A DNA stretch of 64,000 nucleotides. Origin: Geothrix sp. (lineage in GTDB: Bacteria > Acidobacteriota > Holophagae > Holophagales > Holophagaceae). Location of the stretch: positions 2,344,857 through 2,408,856 of the forward strand of contig NZ_CP126625.1 in the NCBI RefSeq assembly GCF_030219325.1, written 5' to 3'. This document shows positions 40,453 through 47,999 of the stretch, piece after piece (the first letter of the stretch is position 1; each line of letters starts with the position of its first letter). The notes beneath the pieces are model-generated. The model was given only the letters and a program-made list of their open reading frames with translations. It had not been told where the DNA came from and did not search any database. A program made the position numbers and the translations under genes.

Positions 40453-42267
40453 ATGTCCACGGCCGAGGTCTTCCCTCCCGAGCGCCACGCGGCCGATAGC
40501 CCGTCCGGCGCCCTGGAGTCCCGCCTGGCCGGCCTGGCTGAGACCATCAGCCGCCTGGAGGCCAGGGTGGCCGCCCTGGAGGGCCGGACGCCGGAGCGGG
40601 CCGTTTCCGTGGTGGTGGCCACGGATGGCAGCCCCAGGACCGCCGCCCCGGCGCCCGCCACCGCGGACCTTCCCAATCCCATCCGGCTCATGGGTCTCAT
40701 CGGCAGGACCTGTCTCATCCTGGGTGGGGCCACCTTCATCCGGGCCCTGGTGGATGCGGGCACCATCCACCGCGGCTGGGGCGTGGCGCTGGGCCTCGCC
40801 TTCGCCATCACCTGGGCCATCCTGGCGGACCGCGCAAAGCATCCGCTCGATTCCGCCTTCCATGCCCTGGCCTCCATCCTCATCGCCTACCCGCTGCTCG
40901 TGGAGTCCACGGCCCGCTTCGGCATCCTCGAGCCGGGCCTGGCGGCCTTCCTGCTCCTCGTCGTGACCGGCCTGCACAGCGCCGTGGCCTGGCGGCGGGA
41001 CCTGCAGCCCATCATCTGGCTGGCCATCCTCACTTCCCTGGGCTCCGGCTTCGCGGTGATGACGAGCCGCCGTGCCATCGAACCCTTCCTGATGGTGTTC
41101 CTCGTCCTCGGCCTCGGCTCCCTCTGGGCCACCTACGGCCGCCGCTGGCACGGCCTGCGCTGGCCCACGGCCCTGGCCGCCAACCTCGGCGTGCTGATCC
41201 TCACCTCGCTGGCCGCCTGGCCCGGGGGCGCGCCGGAGATCTACCGGGGCCTCTCCCCCGCCCGCGCCATGGTCCTCGCCCTGGCCCTCGTCGTGCTCTA
41301 CCTCGGCAGCTTCGCCGTACGGATGCTCCAGCAGCGGCGGGTGGTGAATGCCTTCGAGAAGATCCAGACCATCCTGGCCCTGCTCGTGGGCTTCGGCGGC
41401 GCCTTCCGCGTCGCCCTCGCCACGGGCTCGGGGACCGGGGTCCTGGGGGCCGGCGCCTCGGTGGCGGGCCTCGGCTGCTACGCGACGGCCCTGCGCTTCG
41501 CGGAGGACCACGAGGAGACCCGGGCGAATTTCAATTTCTTCACCTTCCTGGCGCTCATTCTGGTGCTGCTGGGCGGTTCGATCCTGCTCCCGCAGCCCAT
41601 CTTCGGGCTCCTGGCGGCGGCCCTCGGCCTGGGAGCGATGGTGGCCGGCCTCCACCTGCGGCGGGCCGTGCTGTTCGTCCAGAGCGGCATCTTCCTCCTG
41701 GCCGGCGCGGTGGCCTGCGGCCTGCTCGGCTGGTCCTTCCGTGCCTTCCTCGCCCCCGGGGGGGCCGGTGCCCCCATGTCCCTGCCCGGCCTCCTCTGCC
41801 TGGGCCTCCTGGCGGGCGCGGTCGCCTGGTTCCTGCTGCACCGCCCCTCGGACGCCATCACCCGGCGCGTGCGCCCCCTGATCCTGGGCCTGGGCGCGGT
41901 CGCCGCCATCGGCGCGGGCGCGCTGGCGGTCCGGACCTTCAGCGCCGCACTCTCGTCCGGAGCCCCGCAGGCCGACCTGCTCGCGGCGCTGCGCACCGGG
42001 GTCCTGTCGCTGCTCGCCATCGCCATGGCCTGGTTCGGCCGCCGGATGCCCATCCTCGAGCTGCGCTGGCTGGTCTATCCCGTGCTCATCGTCACGGCCC
42101 TGAAATTCCTGTTCGAAGACCTGGCCGTGGGCCGGCCCCTGACCCTGTTCCTCGGGTTCATGTGCTTCGGCGCCACCCTCATGCTCGCGCCCCGACTGCT
42201 GAAGGCCCCCGCCCCCAAGGGCGGAGGCGATGATCCGAACACGTCGATCCCGGAGGTGGATTCATGA
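40453..42267 (+). CDS. Multi-spanning membrane protein, DUF2339-like
   Basis: A 604-residue inner-membrane protein. The first 70 residues contain a short coiled coil (SRLAGLAETISRLEARVAALEG) and a linker, followed by about 14-16 hydrophobic helices to near residue 585. This layout resembles DUF2339 proteins: a helical N-terminal segment and a long stack of membrane helices with few polar loops. Function is unknown. Its stop overlaps the cytochrome ATG (ATGA at 42264-42267), so it is the first gene of the cytochrome/FeS/NrfD operon and could serve that complex. Confidence 0.75.
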   Translation: MSTAEVFPPERHAADSPSGALESRLAGLAETISRLEARVAALEGRTPERAVSVVVATDGSPRTAAPAPATADLPNPIRLMGLIGRTCLILGGATFIRALVDAGTIHRGWGVALGLAFAITWAILADRAKHPLDSAFHALASILIAYPLLVESTARFGILEPGLAAFLLLVVTGLHSAVAWRRDLQPIIWLAILTSLGSGFAVMTSRRAIEPFLMVFLVLGLGSLWATYGRRWHGLRWPTALAANLGVLILTSLAAWPGGAPEIYRGLSPARAMVLALALVVLYLGSFAVRMLQQRRVVNAFEKIQTILALLVGFGGAFRVALATGSGTGVLGAGASVAGLGCYATALRFAEDHEETRANFNFFTFLALILVLLGGSILLPQPIFGLLAAALGLGAMVAGLHLRRAVLFVQSGIFLLAGAVACGLLGWSFRAFLAPGGAGAPMSLPGLLCLGLLAGAVAWFLLHRPSDAITRRVRPLILGLGAVAAIGAGALAVRTFSAALSSGAPQADLLAALRTGVLSLLAIAMAWFGRRMPILELRWLVYPVLIVTALKFLFEDLAVGRPLTLFLGFMCFGATLMLAPRLLKAPAPKGGGDDPNTSIPEVDS

Positions 42268-42809
42268 CGACATGCCTGACCCGATCCGCAGGCCTGGCCC
42301 TGCTCCTGCTGGCCCTCCCCGCCAGCGCCAAAGAGCCGCCCAAGAAGGCGGAACCCGCCACCCAGGAGGGCATCGAGGTGCCGAAGCCGCCCTTCACCGA
42401 CGGCATCTTCCCCTGCACGGGATGCCACGACGGCAAGCAGCTGAAGGTGGACACCAAGCGCCGCGAGCTGGCCATGCACAGCGAGATCGAGCTCAAGCAT
42501 GGCACCGAGTCCCGCTGGTGCCTGGACTGCCACGATGCCAACAGCCGCGACAACCTGCACCTGGCCAGCGGCGAGAAGGTGGAGTTCACGGCCTCCTACA
42601 AGCTCTGCGGCCAGTGCCACGGCGACAAGTTCCGGGACTGGCGCGTGGGCATCCACGGCAAGCGCACCGGCAGCTGGAACGGCCAGAAGCAGTACCTGCT
42701 CTGCGTCAACTGCCACAATCCCCACTCCCCCCGCTTCGCGGCCTTGAAACCCATGCCGCCGCCCACGCGGCCTGAAGACATCAAGCTGACGAAAGGGGGT
42801 GCCAAATGA
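42264..42809 (+). CDS. Periplasmic tetraheme c-type cytochrome
   Basis: A 181-residue protein with a signal peptide (SAGLALLLLALPASA, 8-22) and four CxxCH sites: C51-H55, C86-H90, C115-H119 and C147-H151. Extra His residues (H72, H79, H98, H131, H154) could be distal ligands. The spacing resembles small cytochromes that sit beside NrfC/NrfD-type proteins and take electrons from the quinol pool. It is coupled by 4-bp overlaps to the genes on both sides. A role in sending electrons to a periplasmic or extracellular acceptor is inferred from this module. Confidence 0.9.
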   Translation: MTTCLTRSAGLALLLLALPASAKEPPKKAEPATQEGIEVPKPPFTDGIFPCTGCHDGKQLKVDTKRRELAMHSEIELKHGTESRWCLDCHDANSRDNLHLASGEKVEFTASYKLCGQCHGDKFRDWRVGIHGKRTGSWNGQKQYLLCVNCHNPHSPRFAALKPMPPPTRPEDIKLTKGGAK

Positions 42810-43735
42810 CGGACCAACTGCCCATGCAGACTCCAGCGGCGTGTGACGAGTCCAGCAGCTGCGGCAGCCGCCGGGAATTCCTCGGCACTGCGGTGGCCAC
42901 GGTGGCCCTGGCCCTCACCGGCTGCGGCAAGCTCAGCAAGGAGGAGTTCCTCCAGCACCACTTCAAGGAGCTTTCCAAGGATGAGGTCCAGACCATCATC
43001 GCCCGCCTCGAGGCCGAGTACAAGGAGAAGTACCACAAGACCGTGAAGGTGGGGACGGAAGCGGCCATGCCCGGCGTGATCTTCGGCTACGCGCTCGATC
43101 TCAGCCGCTGCATCGGCTGCCGGCGCTGCGTCCATGCCTGCGTGAAGGAGAACAACCAGTCGCGGGAGCCTGAGATCCAGTGGATCCGGGTCCTGCAGAT
43201 GGACAAGGAGGAGGGCGTCAACCTCCAGCACGCCGAGCAGTACTACAATCCGAATGAAGTGCCCCAGGAAGGGCACTTCTACATGCCGGTCCAGTGCCAG
43301 CAGTGCAAGAAGCCGCCCTGCGTGAAGGTCTGCCCCGTGGGCGCCACCTGGAAGGAGAAGGACGGCATCGTGGTGGTGGACTACAACTGGTGCATCGGCT
43401 GTCGCTACTGCATGGCCGCCTGCCCCTACGGCGCCCGCCACTTCAACTGGGGTGAGCCGCACCTCAAGGATGCGGACGTGAACCCCGACACCCACTACCT
43501 GGGCAACCGCCCCCGGCCCAAGGGCGTGGTGGAGAAGTGCACCTTCTGCATCCAGCGCACCCGCAAGGGTCTGTACCCCGCCTGCGTGGAGATCTGCCCC
43601 ACCGGCTCCCGCAAGTTCGGCAACCTCCTGGATGCCAAGAGCGAGATCCGCCAGGTGCTGGAAACCAAGCGCGTCTTCAAGTTCAAGGAAGACCTGAACA
43701 CCCAACCCACCTTCTTCTACTTCTACGGGGTGTGA
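42806..43735 (+). CDS. Tat-type 4x[4Fe-4S] ferredoxin subunit (NrfC/DsrO/PsrB family)
   Basis: A 309-residue electron-transfer subunit. SRREFLGTA (21-29) is a twin-arginine signal and LTGC (Cys40) a lipobox. A predicted helix (about 45-75) precedes the ferredoxin domains. Four cluster motifs are readable: CIGCRRCVHAC, CQQCKKPPCVKVCP, CIGCRYCMAACPYGA and CTFCIQRTRKG with CVEICP. It should pass electrons between the NrfD membrane partner and the tetraheme cytochrome on the periplasmic side. The gap to the NrfD gene is 4 bp with GGGGTGTGAGG as the likely ribosome site. Confidence 0.93.
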   Translation: MTDQLPMQTPAACDESSSCGSRREFLGTAVATVALALTGCGKLSKEEFLQHHFKELSKDEVQTIIARLEAEYKEKYHKTVKVGTEAAMPGVIFGYALDLSRCIGCRRCVHACVKENNQSREPEIQWIRVLQMDKEEGVNLQHAEQYYNPNEVPQEGHFYMPVQCQQCKKPPCVKVCPVGATWKEKDGIVVVDYNWCIGCRYCMAACPYGARHFNWGEPHLKDADVNPDTHYLGNRPRPKGVVEKCTFCIQRTRKGLYPACVEICPTGSRKFGNLLDAKSEIRQVLETKRVFKFKEDLNTQPTFFYFYGV

Positions 43736-43739
43736 GGCC

Positions 43740-45017
43740 ATGGTCAATCTGCGGAATTTCAAGCAATTCATCGTCGATACCGTGGGCCTGATGGCCACGG
43801 GGAGCCGCTACTACTACTACTGGGTGGGATTCCTGCTCGTGCTGATCGCCATGGGCGGCATCGCCTACGCAAACCAGCTACACCACGGCCTGATCGTGAC
43901 GAACATGCGGGACCAGGTCTCGTGGGGCTTCTACATCGGCAACTTCACCTTCCTGGTGGGCGTGGCCGCGGCCTCGATCATGCTCGTGATCCCGGCCTAC
44001 ATCTACGACTGGGGCCCGATCAAGGAGATCACCATCCTGGGCGAGATGCTCGCGGTCACGGCGCTCATCATGTGCCTCGGCTTCGTCATGGTGGACATCG
44101 GCCGCCCCGACCGGTTCTGGCACATCATGCCCCTGGTGGGTCACCTCAACTGGCCCCACTCCATGCTGGCCTGGGACGTCATCGTCCTGAACCTCTACCT
44201 GCTCCTGAACTGGTTCGTGGTGACCTACCTGCTCTTCAGCTCCTACCTGGAGAAGCACTACAACAAGAAGATCGTGCTGCCGCTGGTGCTCCTCTCCATC
44301 CCCATGGCCGTCAGCATCCACACCGTCACCGCCTACCTCTACAACGGCCTGGCCTCGCGGCCCTACTGGAACTCCGCCATCCTGGCCCCGCGCTTCCTGG
44401 CCTCGGCCTTCTGCTCGGGCCCCGCGGTGCTGCTCATCCTCCTGCAGGTGCTGCGCCGGACCACCCGACTGAAGATCACCGACGAGGCCATCTTCAAGAT
44501 CGCCGAGCTGATGGCCTACACCATGGGCTTCAACCTCTTCCTCACGGCGGCGGAGTCCTTCAAGGAGATCTACTCCGGCACCGAGCACATGGTCTATTTC
44601 CAGTATCTGCTCTTCGGCATCGAGAAGAACGGCGTCCACTACAACACCCTGGTGCCCTTCGCCTGGGCCTCCATCATCACGGGGTTCATCGCCTTCCTGC
44701 TCTTCCTCATCCCGAGGACGCGAACCAACTGGATCACGCTGAACGTCGGCTGCGTCCTCATCTACGCCAGCGTCTACATCGAGAAGGGCATGGGCCTCAT
44801 CATCCCCGGCCTCACACCGGACGCCCTGGGTGAGATCTTCGTCTACCGGCCCTCCTTCACGGAGATCGCGGTCGCCGCCGGCATCTTCTCCCTGGGCGCC
44901 CTGGTGTTCACCATCATGCTCAAGGCCGCCGTGCCCATGATGCTCGGCGAATTCACCATCACCAAAGGCCGCAAGCCCGCCGATGCGCCACCCCAGGCCG
45001 ATCCCATCGAGGCGTAG
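43740..45017 (+). CDS. NrfD/PsrC/DsrP-family quinol-interacting membrane subunit
   Basis: A 425-residue inner-membrane protein with about ten helices. Features of the NrfD family include GFYIGNFTFLVGVAAASIML near 60-80, MVDIGRPDRFWHI (about 119-131) with the Asp-Arg pair near the quinone site, and SIHTVTAYLYNGL near 195-207. The closest resemblance is to DsrP/HybB-like proteins. With the FeS and cytochrome subunits it forms a quinol dehydrogenase or reductase module. No catalytic molybdopterin or DsrK-like subunit is encoded here, so it probably links the quinone pool to periplasmic cytochromes. Confidence 0.9.
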   Translation: MVNLRNFKQFIVDTVGLMATGSRYYYYWVGFLLVLIAMGGIAYANQLHHGLIVTNMRDQVSWGFYIGNFTFLVGVAAASIMLVIPAYIYDWGPIKEITILGEMLAVTALIMCLGFVMVDIGRPDRFWHIMPLVGHLNWPHSMLAWDVIVLNLYLLLNWFVVTYLLFSSYLEKHYNKKIVLPLVLLSIPMAVSIHTVTAYLYNGLASRPYWNSAILAPRFLASAFCSGPAVLLILLQVLRRTTRLKITDEAIFKIAELMAYTMGFNLFLTAAESFKEIYSGTEHMVYFQYLLFGIEKNGVHYNTLVPFAWASIITGFIAFLLFLIPRTRTNWITLNVGCVLIYASVYIEKGMGLIIPGLTPDALGEIFVYRPSFTEIAVAAGIFSLGALVFTIMLKAAVPMMLGEFTITKGRKPADAPPQADPIEA

Positions 45018-45034
45018 CAGCTCAAGAAAACTTC

Positions 45035-45099
45035 TCACCGCCTAGACGTCAAGAAAAGCAAGCAAGGGGCTTTTTCAGCTCTTGGCGTCTAGGCGGTGA
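45035..45099. repeat. Intergenic palindromic element D, possible bidirectional terminator
   Basis: TCACCGCCTAGACGTCAAGA at 45035-45054 is an inverted copy of 45080-45099 (19 of 20; the mismatch allows G-U pairing). An inner stem GAAAAGC with GCTTTTTC extends the hairpin. T-runs at 45103-45107 and, on the other strand, near 45027-45030 lie just outside. It is placed exactly between the convergent NrfD and aldo-keto reductase genes. Confidence 0.75.
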
Positions 45100-45118
45100 T
45101 CCTTTTTCTACGACGCCC

Positions 45119-46201
45119 TCACCACCGTTCCTGATCGGTCGTCGGAGCCAGGGACCAGGGATCGGAGGCCACGCCGTTGATGGTCGCGCCGCTCTGCATC
45201 ACATGCTTCGTATTGGCCAGGAAGCCATGGGGGAAGATGGGCGTCGGCGCGCTGGCCGCGTCCAGGCGGGCGATCATCGCCTCCGGCAGCGTCAGGTCCA
45301 GAGAGGCCAGGTTGCCGTCCAGCTGTGCCAGGGTGCGGGCGCCCAGGATGGGACTGGCCACGCCGGGCCGCGCCAGCACCCAGGCCAAGGCCACCTGGGC
45401 CACGCCGGTGCCCAGCTCCGTGGCCACGGCCTCGGCGGCCTCGATGATGGCGTAGTTGCGGTCGGTGAGGCTCTTAGAGACGCCGGGCACGTGGCGGCCC
45501 TCGCCCTGGGGCTGTTTGTTCCGCCCGTACTTGCCCGTCAGCAGACCCCCCTTCAGGGGCGACCAGGGCGTGACCCCCAGGCCGTGGGACCGGGCCATGG
45601 GCATGAGGTCGTGTTCCACCGTGCGCTCGATGAGGGAGTACTCGATCTGCAGGGCCACGAAGGGTGACCAGCCGCGGAACTGGGCCTCCAGCTGGCCCTG
45701 GACCACCCTCCAGGCGGGCGTGTCCGACACGCCCAGGTGGCGCACCTTCCCCGCCCGCACCAGGTCGTCCAGGGCGCGCATGGTCTCCTCGATGGGCGTG
45801 TGGGGATCGTCGAAGTGCAGCCAGTAGAGGTCCACGCAGTCGGTGCGGAGGCGCCGCAGGCTCTGCTCCAGCTGCTGCTGGATGGCCTTGCGGCCGGCCC
45901 CGCCGGCATTGGGATCGCCCCGGTGCAGGCTGCCGCAGAACTTGGTGGCCAGCACCGCCCGGTCGCGCCCCCCGCGCTCGGCGAAGTAGTCGCCCAGGAT
46001 GGCCTCGCTGTGGCCCTTGGTGTAGATGTTGGCCGTGTCGAGGAAGTTGCCCCCGGCGCCCAGGTAGGCATCCAGCATGGCGCGGCTCTCGGCCACGTCG
46101 GCACCCCAGCCCCAGTCGCTGCCGAAGGTCATGGTGCCCAGGCAGAGGGGGCTGACGCGCAGTCCCGAGCGGCCCAGGGTGCGGTAGTCGGTGAGCTTCA
46201 T
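45119..46201 (-). CDS. Aldo/keto reductase
   Basis: A 360-residue (alpha/beta)8 NADPH-dependent reductase. LGTMTFGSDWGWG opens the barrel, and the tetrad residues sit in FLDTANIYTKGHSE (Asp, Tyr), LATKFCG (Lys) and YWLHFDDP (His). GVTPWSPLKGGLLTGKYG is the NADP-binding loop and IPGAR-like ILGARTLAQL closes it. The family reduces aldehydes and ketones, often xenobiotic or stress-derived; the substrate is unknown. It stands alone, convergent with the NrfD gene and 43 bp downstream of the HD-GYP gene on the same strand. Confidence 0.92.
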   Translation of the reverse strand: MKLTDYRTLGRSGLRVSPLCLGTMTFGSDWGWGADVAESRAMLDAYLGAGGNFLDTANIYTKGHSEAILGDYFAERGGRDRAVLATKFCGSLHRGDPNAGGAGRKAIQQQLEQSLRRLRTDCVDLYWLHFDDPHTPIEETMRALDDLVRAGKVRHLGVSDTPAWRVVQGQLEAQFRGWSPFVALQIEYSLIERTVEHDLMPMARSHGLGVTPWSPLKGGLLTGKYGRNKQPQGEGRHVPGVSKSLTDRNYAIIEAAEAVATELGTGVAQVALAWVLARPGVASPILGARTLAQLDGNLASLDLTLPEAMIARLDAASAPTPIFPHGFLANTKHVMQSGATINGVASDPWSLAPTTDQERW

Positions 46202-46244
46202 GGCGGCCTCCAGGGAGTGGGCGGGCCACCAGCCTACAACAACA

Positions 46245-47327
46245 TCAGATTCCGGGATCCTCGTCGTGGGCCTCGTCCGGATTCGCGTTCAGAATGGCCC
46301 GGAAGCGCTCCAGGTTCGCCAGGAACAGCTCCACCAGGCGCGGGTCGAAGTGGACGCCGCTGCCTTTGAGGATCAGTTCCACCACCTGCTCCTCGGGCCA
46401 GGGCTCCTTGTAGTGGCGGCGGTTGCTCACGGCGTCGTAGACATCCACCAGGGCGGTGATGCGGGCCTCCAGGGTGATGGCCTCGCCGCGCAGTCCCTTC
46501 GGATAGCCGGTGCCGTCCCACTTCTCATGGTGGCCGATGGCGATGCGGGCCCCCATCTGGATGAAGGGCACCGCGGACCCCTTGAGGATGGTGGCGCCCA
46601 TGGTGGTATGCCGCTTCATGGTCACCCACTCCTCTTCCGTGAGCGCGCTGGGCTTCTGCAGGATCGCGTCCGGCACGCCGATCTTGCCGATGTCATGCAT
46701 GGGGGCGGCCGCCCGGATCGTGTCCACGCCCTGCAGGTCCCAGCCCAGGAGGCGGGCCAGCTCCGCGGCGTAGAGTCCGATCCGCCGCACGTGCATGCCG
46801 GTCTCGTTGTCCCGGTGCTCGCTGGCCGCGATGAGCCGGAGGGCGATCTCCTCCCGGGAGTCGCGGATCTCCAGCGTCTGCTCGCGCACCTTCTGGGCCA
46901 GTTGCGCCTCCCGGTCCCGGAAGGCGATCTCCAGCATGCGCCGGCGCAGGGCGGAATTGACCTGCACCAGGATCTCCCGGGGCTGATAGGGCTTCAGGAC
47001 GTAGCCGAAGGCGCCCCGCTGGAGGCACTCGATGGCCGTCTCGGCCTCCTCCAGGGAGCTGACCATGACCACGGAGGTATCGGGGATGCGGTGCTTGATG
47101 GCCTTCACCAGGTCCAGTCCCGAGGCTCCGGGCATCTGGATGTCGCAGAGGATCAGGTCGATGGTGTCCTCGTCCAGCACGGCCAGCGCAGCGGCCACGT
47201 CCTCCGCCTCGCGGCAGCGGTAGCCCGACTTCGTCAGGATGTGCCGCAGGGAGAGCCGCACGATGGCGAGGTCATCCACGATGAGGACGCTCACCTGCTG
47301 CGGAACCACCTGGATGTTGTCGGTCAT
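46245..47327 (-). CDS. Response regulator with HD-GYP domain (probable cyclic-di-GMP phosphodiesterase)
   Basis: A 360-residue two-domain protein. The receiver domain (about 10-130) has the acidic pair D18-D19, the phosphoacceptor D62 in LILCDIQMPG and a Lys in VLKPYQP. A linker helix (about 130-165) leads to the HD-GYP domain, where HVRRIGLYA, HDIGKIGVPDAIL and IGHHEKWDGTGYPKGLRG give the full signature, so c-di-GMP hydrolysis is likely. The ATG at 47327 has GGGGAAGCC upstream. No cognate kinase is adjacent; the large hybrid kinase lies 13 kb away. Confidence 0.93.
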   Translation of the reverse strand: MTDNIQVVPQQVSVLIVDDLAIVRLSLRHILTKSGYRCREAEDVAAALAVLDEDTIDLILCDIQMPGASGLDLVKAIKHRIPDTSVVMVSSLEEAETAIECLQRGAFGYVLKPYQPREILVQVNSALRRRMLEIAFRDREAQLAQKVREQTLEIRDSREEIALRLIAASEHRDNETGMHVRRIGLYAAELARLLGWDLQGVDTIRAAAPMHDIGKIGVPDAILQKPSALTEEEWVTMKRHTTMGATILKGSAVPFIQMGARIAIGHHEKWDGTGYPKGLRGEAITLEARITALVDVYDAVSNRRHYKEPWPEEQVVELILKGSGVHFDPRLVELFLANLERFRAILNANPDEAHDEDPGI

Positions 47328-47454
47328 GGCTTCCCCGTGTGCGTTCTCAACGGTGTCCATGGAGGCTGGCTGTACTTCGAAATCATCGCACAGGCAGAAA
47401 AAACCTGGATGGCCGAGTTGCGGGGAGTCTTTGCCGGTTCTGCTTTTCCAAGGA

Positions 47455-47901
47455 TCACCGGGCCCATTCGAGTGAGTCGCGCTTGGCCGAATAGTGCGCG
47501 CCCAGCCCCAGGGCGATGGCCCGCTCGCAAAGCTCCAGGGCCGCGTGGAAGTCGCCCAGCTCACTGTGGGCCTGGATGCCCCGTTCGAAACAGGCCAGTC
47601 CTTCCAGCATGCGCCGGTACTCGTGCGGAAAGGCCGCCTCCAGGTCCGGAAGGTAGGAGAGCACCTGCGCCACCAATTCCGCGCAGGCTTCCCACTGGCC
47701 GCACTGTCCCTGGGCGTCGGCACTCAGGTCGTAGGCCACCGCCTTCACGGCATTCGGCAGGCTGGCCTGGCTTTCGAAGGTGCGGCGCAGGTACTTCAGG
47801 GCCGACTCGGGACCGCTGAAGGCCGCCTCGCGGTGCCCCGCCAGCAGGTCCTCCAGGACGTCCTTCACCGACTTGCGGACGGGCTCACTGCGCTTTGCCA
47901 T
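47455..47901 (-). CDS. Hypothetical helical (TPR-like) protein
   Basis: A 148-residue cytoplasmic protein I do not recognise. It is almost entirely helical. Its last 70 residues resemble a TPR pair (LVAQVLSYLPDLEAAFPHEY, then FHAALELCERAIALGLGAHY). There is no signal peptide and no catalytic motif. It lies 127 bp upstream of the HD-GYP gene on the same strand, so the two may form a unit, but a promoter could sit in the gap. Palindromic element B lies just upstream. Confidence 0.65.
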   Translation of the reverse strand: MAKRSEPVRKSVKDVLEDLLAGHREAAFSGPESALKYLRRTFESQASLPNAVKAVAYDLSADAQGQCGQWEACAELVAQVLSYLPDLEAAFPHEYRRMLEGLACFERGIQAHSELGDFHAALELCERAIALGLGAHYSAKRDSLEWAR

Positions 47902-47916
47902 AGGGCCTCAATTTTT

Positions 47917-47997
47917 GCCGCGGATTAACACGGATGAACACAGATGGATAAAAACCGGACGCGGAACATCCGTGTTTATCCGTGTTCATCTGTGGCT
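47917..47997. repeat. Intergenic palindromic element B (arms with GATnAACACn units)
   Basis: Arms 47917-47947 and 47967-47997 pair over 31 positions with five mismatches, three of which allow G-U pairs. Both arms are built of 10-nt units: GATTAACACG, GATGAACACA on the left, and AACACGGATA, AACACGGATG on the right (minus-strand reading). The right arm ends 2 nt before the guaA stop codon. It separates guaA from the hypothetical gene. Confidence 0.78.
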
Positions 47998-47999
47998 GA

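Noticed and set aside
47917-47997. CRISPR array, because of the regularly repeated units
   Set aside because: The repeats are 10 nt, arranged as an inverted pair, with no unique spacers and no cas genes.
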